Positions 24,339-29,751 of a stretch of DNA of 29,751 bases are shown piece by piece. This stretch comes from Paulinella micropora (Eukaryota > Cercozoa > Imbricatea > Euglyphida): the NCBI GenBank assembly GCA_009731375.1, contig BJOX01000080.1, positions 249,739-279,489 of the forward strand, read 5' to 3'. Both the position numbers and the translations under genes were made by a program. Numbering within the stretch: the stretch's first letter is position 1; each line of letters opens with the position of its first letter. The notes beneath the pieces are model-generated. The model did not search any database, was not told the origin of the DNA, and saw only the letters and a list, made by a program, of their open reading frames with translations.

Positions 24339-26209
24339 TTATTCGGCATGAATGCCGTGTCGATAAGTAATAACAGGCACCCCGTCTATAACTTCACGAA
24401 TCAGGTAGTCCACAAAGCGGCCGCAGATACAAAGCATCATATGCAGTAAGTCAGGTATATGTCTCTCTAGAGGGACAAACCAGAAAAGAGATTTCTCATC
24501 TTTATATTTTTTCCCTTTCGTGTTCACGTCCTCTGACTTCCTGTTGATGTTCCATTCTAAGTTAAAGTTATGTCGTTCGGATTTGTGACAAGTGCAGAGG
24601 TAGCAGAAATGGTCATCACCTGCTGACTTATGTGCACACACCGACAGCAGCCACTTCATATCGCCGGTCATGAACAACTTGCACGGGTAGTGAATGCCGG
24701 TCTTGCCGGAAGTACAACCCTTCTGTTCGAGCTCTTGTAACTCGAACAGAAGTGTTCCTAATTCATTCATTAAAGAAAAATTATTATTAATTAATTAATA
24801 CTGTCACTTCAAGTTGTTAAATTCATGTGACTTTAATTAATACTGTCAATACGTCAGGTTGAGAAAAAGGCACAAGTACTTAACATAAATTAATTGCCTC
24901 CCATCCAACCTGACTAAGCAACGATTGAGAAAGCTGCGCATGTTGGAGGAGAAAGAGGGCCTTGTTGTAATTGGGCTTTCTTTCTCGTCGAACTCTTAGT
25001 AACAAGAGAGAGGATAGAGAGAGAGGGGGGGGGGGGGGGAGGGAGAGAGAGAGTGTGCCTGCGTGATCTTTCAGGGCGAGCAAATCCTCGGAACACTTGG
25101 AGATGAGGAGGGGAAAGATCCCCTCCTGTGTTGTTGGGTAGGGTAAACCAGGAATTAAGTTACGATTCTCATCTAGAGCAAAGCACTTCATCGTCCAGAG
25201 CACCGAGTTTAACGTCGCCCCCGTCTTTCGCCCGTCACCCCCAATCGCGAGGCATAGCTCCTTCGGATTTGCCTTTTTGTGCCGCCAACCAGCCTCCAAC
25301 CACTCCATCAGTGCACTAACGTCGGCAGAGGCGGAAGTCCCTTCTCGGTTTAAATGCAGCTTGTACTTCTCGTCTACAACGGCGGTAAGGGCTTTCCTAT
25401 CCTTTACAAGATCGTGCCCGAACAGGAAGGGATGCTTAGTAGCAGTGAGTAAGGTTTTGACTTGTTCGTCTGAGATGACGTTTGCGTCCATGAGCAACAA
25501 AGTCTGAAAGGCAACGTCTTGTATCTCTGCCGCACTCGGCTTTTTGTGGTACTCTTTTATCATGTCTTTGTACAGATCATCGTACTCACACGCCTCCTCC
25601 TCACTCAACCGATACTCTTCCGACACACACTGCCTAAACAAGCTAACTGCCTGACCTACTCTCTTCTTTCTCTTGCCAATCTGTGACTCTACTCGTTGTC
25701 TCTGTTTCTTTCTTTCGAGTGCGTGGAACACGACAAACAATCACAGTATCATATTGTGTGTCATATTTATCGCAAAAAATTCCCTCACCCTCACCATCAA
25801 AGGCAGCATTCCATCTCACACGCACAGGCTTAGCATCAACAGAAGCAGAATCAGAAGCAGCAGTGTCATAAGCAGCATGCCAGTTAGAGATAATTTTTGC
25901 ACTAAGCAGGTTGAAAATGTTCTGTCTGGGGGGGGGGGAGGAGGGATTTTGTGGATCGTAATCTATTGTAACGTTATAGAAAAGAGACTCGGTCTGTGGC
26001 CCCTGGGTTGTGGACAGTTGCTCATAAACAATTCCGGTTTCCCTGCCGTACGAAAGGTTTTCTTGCCTCTGTTCTTGTACAAGGTCCGCTTTGTCCTGCT
26101 TAAATTTTTTTTCTTGCCTCACTTCGTGACGAGTGCTCTGTTCGGATTTGGAAACATTTTTGTCCTTGCCCTTACGCACCCAGAATGCAGGTCGTTTCTT
26201 TGGAGGCAT
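24339..26209 (-). CDS. Transposase-like gene (RAG1/Transib-like layout), split over introns or frameshifts
   Basis: ATG 26209 opens MPPKKRPAFWVRKGKDKN. The frame changes near 25740, then FHALERKKQRQRVESQIGKR leads to NPKELCLAIGGDGRKTGATL (candidate first catalytic Asp) and CFALDENRNLIPGLPYP. After LISKCSEDLLALKD (~25065) comes a pyrimidine-rich CT/C-run stretch, probably intron, to an AG at ~24765. The last exon holds CKLFMTGDMKWLLSVCAHKS (candidate second Asp), a CYLCTCHKSERH Cys/His cluster and LERHIPDLLHMMLCICGRFV. Asp-Asp with a zinc cluster after the second Asp and an IPDLLHMML-type helix recalls RAG1/Transib-type DDE transposases, but a related uncharacterised family is equally possible. 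Terminal repeats not found. Confidence 0.45.
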
Positions 26210-26780
26210 CGGAATGGCACCTTTTAACAATTCGACAAAAAGGGTTAAAAAAGTTCGATAGGGACGGAAAAAAATGAGGGTTTGCCCTGGCCCGGCCTGA
26301 ACATTTTTGTGTTAAAAGCCCCAAACCACCCAAAACCCAGGAAGCATGCCTAATTGTAAAAAAAAAGATTTTTTATTTTGTTTTCAGAATAAGCGAGTTC
26401 GTAACTTTAACTAGTGCGCACCAAATTTTCACAATCACTTACCTTACGAAAAAAAAAGTTTAAAAAAAAGTACATATTACCGTTAACGCTAGCGATAAAA
26501 TTCAAATTCGATTTTTTTATTTCACTACCAATTAGATCTCAGTGTGATCTTTAAAATAAAAAAAAGGTTTATAGAAAAAGGATTAAAACTCTTTTTTTCC
26601 ATAAACCCTCCGTTTTCATATCCACTAATGAACATAGAATTACATATGAATATATAAATGGAAAAATGAAGTATAATAACGGAACAAAAAATAGAAATGT
26701 AAACTTGAAGTATTATAAAGTTGAAACTTGAAAGTTTAACACAATATTAATGTTTCGGTCCGGTACGGTATTCATTCCTA
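26210..26780. other. AT-rich non-coding interval with a hairpin
   Basis: Contains a hairpin GGTTTAT-x-GAAAAAG / CTTTTTT-ATAAACC at 26566-26607. No ORF of note; probably transposon end or host intergenic sequence. Confidence 0.4.
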
Positions 26781-26782
26781 TA

Positions 26783-26800
26783 ACTCCCCCCTGGCCCCAA
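26783..26800 (-). other. Candidate polypurine tract of the minus-strand retroelement
   Basis: On the minus strand, GGGGCCAGGGGGGAG followed by TTATAGGAATG, ~1 kb downstream of the minus-strand integrase, where a 3' polypurine tract would be expected. The expected TG of an LTR does not follow exactly. Confidence 0.25.
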
Positions 26801-27159
26801 CGGTAGGTTGGAGTTGCCAGTGCGATCGAAACGAATCGTAACAGATGATTGACCAATTGATATTTATAACGTGAATAAGTATAAACTTCAAAAGAAAATG
26901 AATCAAAAGACTCAATGCAGATGTAGATCAATGCCCGATATGTGCGTGCATATATGTGTCAGCGCATTGAGTAAGGTAGTATCAACATGCAGAGGCAGGA
27001 CGGATATAGTGTACCCAAACATATATACATCATGAGAGGAGCGTAGGGTCAACACTATCACTAAGTGTTCAAAGCGGTAATAGGATTGTGTGACCTGCCT
27101 TAGCTGATGCCTATTCAAAATACGGCCCGTACGTTATATTGGAAAACGGTTACCATCCA

Positions 27160-27701
27160 ATAACACTTTTCGCCTCCGACACGAGCACACCAACAAGGTC
27201 CTCCGCAAAATCGACATCGCACATCTTAGCACCTACACGGCCCGACAGAGTCGGCTGAGACTATTGACCCGGTCCGGACCAGGAGCATAATAACGACTAC
27301 GCTGTTGGTGAGGTGATAGCCTTCATCGACGATAGCCTGCTCAAGTTAGGGATGATCATGGACGAAGATCCCACGGACGATCGCGACGACTTCCGCGTCC
27401 ACCAGCTCGGCATCACTTCGCTGTCTAATATGCAATACCGCCCAGTCTACGTGGAGCCGATCGCACATCCGGACGGCACCATCACGGAAGGACCAACCCA
27501 TCTCCAATGGACGAAGCCTCTCAACTCCTGGAAGAAGATGACACTCGACAGCGAGAAATTGAGCAGGTCGTACATCGGGATATCCAGTTCAAGCCGAGCT
27601 CCAACTTCAGGAATAAGTGCTACATCATTCCCGACCAACTAAAACGTTTACACAATCCTTACAACGGTAAGAAGTACGACTTGCAATTGTTTTCAAGATG
27701 A
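27160..27701 (+). pseudogene. Unrecognised protein-like remnant (retroelement neighbourhood)
   Basis: GC-rich coding-like sequence in three consecutive frames. RLRHEHTNKVLRKIDIAHLS occurs from ~27168, then after a shift near 27280 AVGEVIAFIDDSLLKLGMIM and VHQLGITSLSNMQYRPVYVE, then after a shift near 27505 QLLEEDDTRQREIEQVVHRD and CYIIPDQLKRLHNPYNGKKY to TGA. The frames join smoothly, so one disrupted protein is likely. No domain recognised. Confidence 0.35.
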
Positions 27702-27825
27702 AATCGAAGTAGACTCTCAAGTGGTTTTTGTTTTTGGATTCCGACGGACTCTATCCCCTTTCCCACTTAAATTTCCACCCAACAAGTTAGTATTTTCTAC
27801 AGGCTTGTACGATAGTCACATTCAC

Positions 27826-28755
27826 CTAGGAGGCGGGAACACCTTTGGTGGATTGCTTGGGGCGATAGAAGGTGACTCGGTCACCTACCTTCCAAGTGGG
27901 TAGCTTGCATCGCCGTTGCTTGTTCTTCTGTTCGTTGGCAGCCTTGCGCGTGAAGGAATCGCATTCCTTGACATACGCCGTGACAGCAATTCGGGATAGC
28001 CGGAGAGTGTTAAGTTTGTCCGATGTCTGGGCGGTCGTCGAGCCAGACTTGGTCATTGCGGCGGTTGATCGGGCCGCGCGTTCAGCGATGACGTCGGGGG
28101 AATCGAAAATGTCGATGGATGTACGTGGCTGGCGAGCCATCATACCTTCAAAAGCCGATACGCCGGTGGCGGTGGAGATGTAAGTGTTATGCGAGAACGA
28201 TAGGGCTGGCATGGCCTTGGGCCAAGTCTTCTTGTCCTTGTCTGTGAGCGCCTGGATAGCGCGGCGGAGGCTATGATGCCTGCGTTCTACCATGCCTAAC
28301 TGATGGTGAGAGTATGGCGCAGTGGTGAGCCATTCAATTCCAGCCATGCTGCAGAAGGCCTTGGCAAAATTGCCACAGAAAGATCCATGATCGTCAGACA
28401 GGATGGCCTCCGGAAAACCAAAAAGGCAAACCCATCGGGCGAGAATGGTCTCAACGGTCTCCTCAGCAGTGGTGGAAACGACTGGAATAAACAATAGGTA
28501 ACCTGCGAATAGATAGACTATAGTTAATAACACGTACTCCTCGAGTACGCCTTCGATGCCTACATGAACATGATCTATGCCTATAGCTTGAGCTGGATGG
28601 CTCCAGACTAACGAGTTATAGCGGCCATGATTAAGTTTGAGGCGGGCGTGCGATAGTTGACAAAAGTGGCAATCTCTAAGGATAGCCTCAATGTCTGTGT
28701 GGTGAGCTAAGGCAGAATGGGCCTACGACACTTCAAGGTCGCGATGGTACTGGGC
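27826..28755 (-). pseudogene. LTR-retrotransposon integrase (zinc domain, D-D-E core, basic tail)
   Basis: The frame is open from ~28755 to the TAG at 27826 apart from one TAG at ~28723. A zinc-binding region (ALAHHTDIEAILRDCHFCQL: His-His...C-x2-C) is followed by QAIGIDHVHVGIEG (Asp 1), ILSDDHGSFCGNFAKAF (Asp 2) and QLGMVERRHHSLRRAI (Glu). A C-terminal region (LPTWKVGDRVTFYRPKQSTK) is typical of the Ty3/BEL-like integrase tail. It lacks upstream RT/RNase H on this strand within the window, so it is a fragment. Distinct from the viral integrase in codon use and motif. Confidence 0.6.
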
Positions 28756-29019
28756 GACGAGGACAACTACCTCTAGTTCAGTGTTACGTCACACCAACGA
28801 TTGACTGCGTTCTGGTCTCCACAAACGGAAGGATACACGATAGTGGCACAAGGTGCCGGTTCTTCCTGACAAAACGGGAGTGTATCTGCTTTTCGGATTC
28901 GGAAAATTTTCTGGTTGGAGACCTGGACCCGCGCAACTACAGATATAAGTTTAGGCAATACATTGGGCAACAGGCTGACAGGCCTATCGCACTTTTGGCA
29001 ATACCCGGCCGCCGAGAGC

Positions 29020-29190
29020 AAGGAAGAAAAGAGTGAAGGTGGATGCACGTCTGCTTCATGAGAAGTATGGACACTTTGGGAGAGACGTGGAGGAAAGATT
29101 GGCGGAATGAAACAATTGGGAGTTGGTTCATGTGAAGGAGATGAGAAGAGGGAGAGATGTGTTACTTGTCCTCTGTCCTGCTCCAGTAAG
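29020..29190 (+). pseudogene. Integrase zinc-binding (HHCC) fragment, opposite strand
   Basis: RVKVDARLLHEKYGHFGRDV and EERLAE precede a TGA at ~29108. One frame over, ERCVTCPLSC completes the H-x-x-x-G-H...C-x2-C pattern of retroelement integrases. It is on the opposite strand from the integrase at 27.8-28.7 kb, so a second, broken retroelement is present. Confidence 0.4.
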
Positions 29191-29311
29191 AAACCTACCT
29201 ACAAGGAGGCACATCTGACACGTATGGGGAGAGCTGGGGAAGGGATAAGTGTGGATGCAAGTGGGCGGTTCCCTTCACCTATCTATGGGGGGTTCTCTAT
29301 CTATTTCTATA

Positions 29312-29600
29312 TCAATATTTTTTCTCCCCTTCTCTCTCTCGTTCTCCTCTCCCACCTTGTCCAACACTAACAACAATAACTACAACAACAAACACACTCC
29401 CACACCCACAGCCACAGCCATACCAACGCCAACAACCACTACAACCCCACCTGTCACAACGACATTTGCGGCCGCGGTTCACGCGAGCCTGGGAAGTACT
29501 CTCGTGTGGGCAAATCCAGAGGCGCTCCTTCTCTACGAAGCACTCCTTTGGAAGCGACGAGTTTTCCTTCGTACCCGGCAGGGCGCACAAAACAATCCCA
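29312..29600 (-). CDS. Candidate secreted Cys-rich ORF after the inverted repeat
   Basis: A start at 29620 encodes MVVGIIVGIVLCALPGTKEN (signal-like), then KECFVEKERLWICPHESTS and RGRKCRCDRWGCSGC, then low-complexity sequence. It follows the inverted copy of the repeat module as the ORF at 6163 follows the first copy. Exon extent unknown. Confidence 0.3.
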
Positions 29601-29634
29601 ACAATGATCCCAACAACCATGACGATAATAACAA

Positions 29635-29635
29635 C

Positions 29636-29681
<46 letters not shown>

Positions 29682-29751
29682 GTGCTTCTCTGTCAATGGC
29701 TGATGCATTTCTGCACATGCGCCTCCATCGTCTCACCCGTGAGGGGAGTAC
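29635..29751 (-). repeat. Inverted copy of the 6.07-kb repeat module with (TTA)n
   Basis: 29681-29751 is a perfect reverse complement of 6065-6135 (71 bp), followed inward by the same trinucleotide microsatellite. The window ends inside the repeat, so its full length is unknown. Confidence 0.9.

Noticed and set aside
27313-27642. Stand-alone 109-aa gene
   Set aside because: Neighbouring frames continue the same coding-like sequence on both sides, so it is part of a disrupted longer gene.

Overview
The window looks like a nuclear contig of a unicellular eukaryote carrying an integrated dsDNA virus. Evidence for a eukaryotic host: GC-rich, intron-bearing genes with long pyrimidine runs, trinucleotide microsatellites, a purine minisatellite, LTR-retrotransposon fragments and a cut-and-paste transposase-like gene. 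I cannot name the host from sequence alone.

Layout. (1) 1-6.9 kb, host DNA: an F-box/leucine-rich-repeat gene (109-1479, +), a probable secreted or anchored surface protein (1592-2419, -), an unrecognised gene with a Cys-rich C-terminus (3102-4866, -), poly-G/poly-C tracts next to assembly gaps, a repeat module with (TTA)n, and a coiled-coil/Asn-rich ORF (6163-6885, +). (2) About 7.5-21.75 kb, AT-rich: an endogenous Polinton-like/virophage-like element. It has a basic core protein, a nuclease-domain fragment protein, a zinc-finger protein, a beta-rich structural protein, the double-jelly-roll major capsid protein, the penton (minor capsid) protein, an adenain-like cysteine protease, a Pro-rich coiled-coil protein, a second basic core-like protein, the packaging ATPase, a two-TM membrane protein, a ~1000-residue fibre ending in an S74 chaperone domain, a charged protein and an rve integrase. 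No DNA polymerase, primase or helicase is visible. (3) 21.8-23.0 kb: a small gene with two 54-nt introns and a coiled-coil gene, at or just outside the viral edge. (4) 23.5-29.75 kb: transposable-element wreckage (an LTR candidate, a RAG1/Transib-like transposase-type gene, remains of at least two retroelement integrases on opposite strands), then a perfect 71-bp inverted copy of the repeat module found at 6.07 kb.

The viral element carries a structured set of non-coding signals. Four structural genes share a 5' leader made of a TTTTTGAG box, exactly 3 nt, and an A/T-looped hairpin abutting the ATG. Two others (core protein and ATPase) share a different 5' hairpin. Several genes end in 3' hairpins that contain or touch the stop codon, recalling the hairpin-coupled mRNA ends described for mimiviruses.

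Caution on integrity. Most viral genes carry 1-nt frameshifts, three have in-frame TGA codons, and the fibre lacks an ATG. Host-like genes in the same contig (F-box/LRR, surface protein, Cys-rich gene) carry the same type of 1-nt frameshift, so indel errors in the assembly are at least as likely as viral decay.
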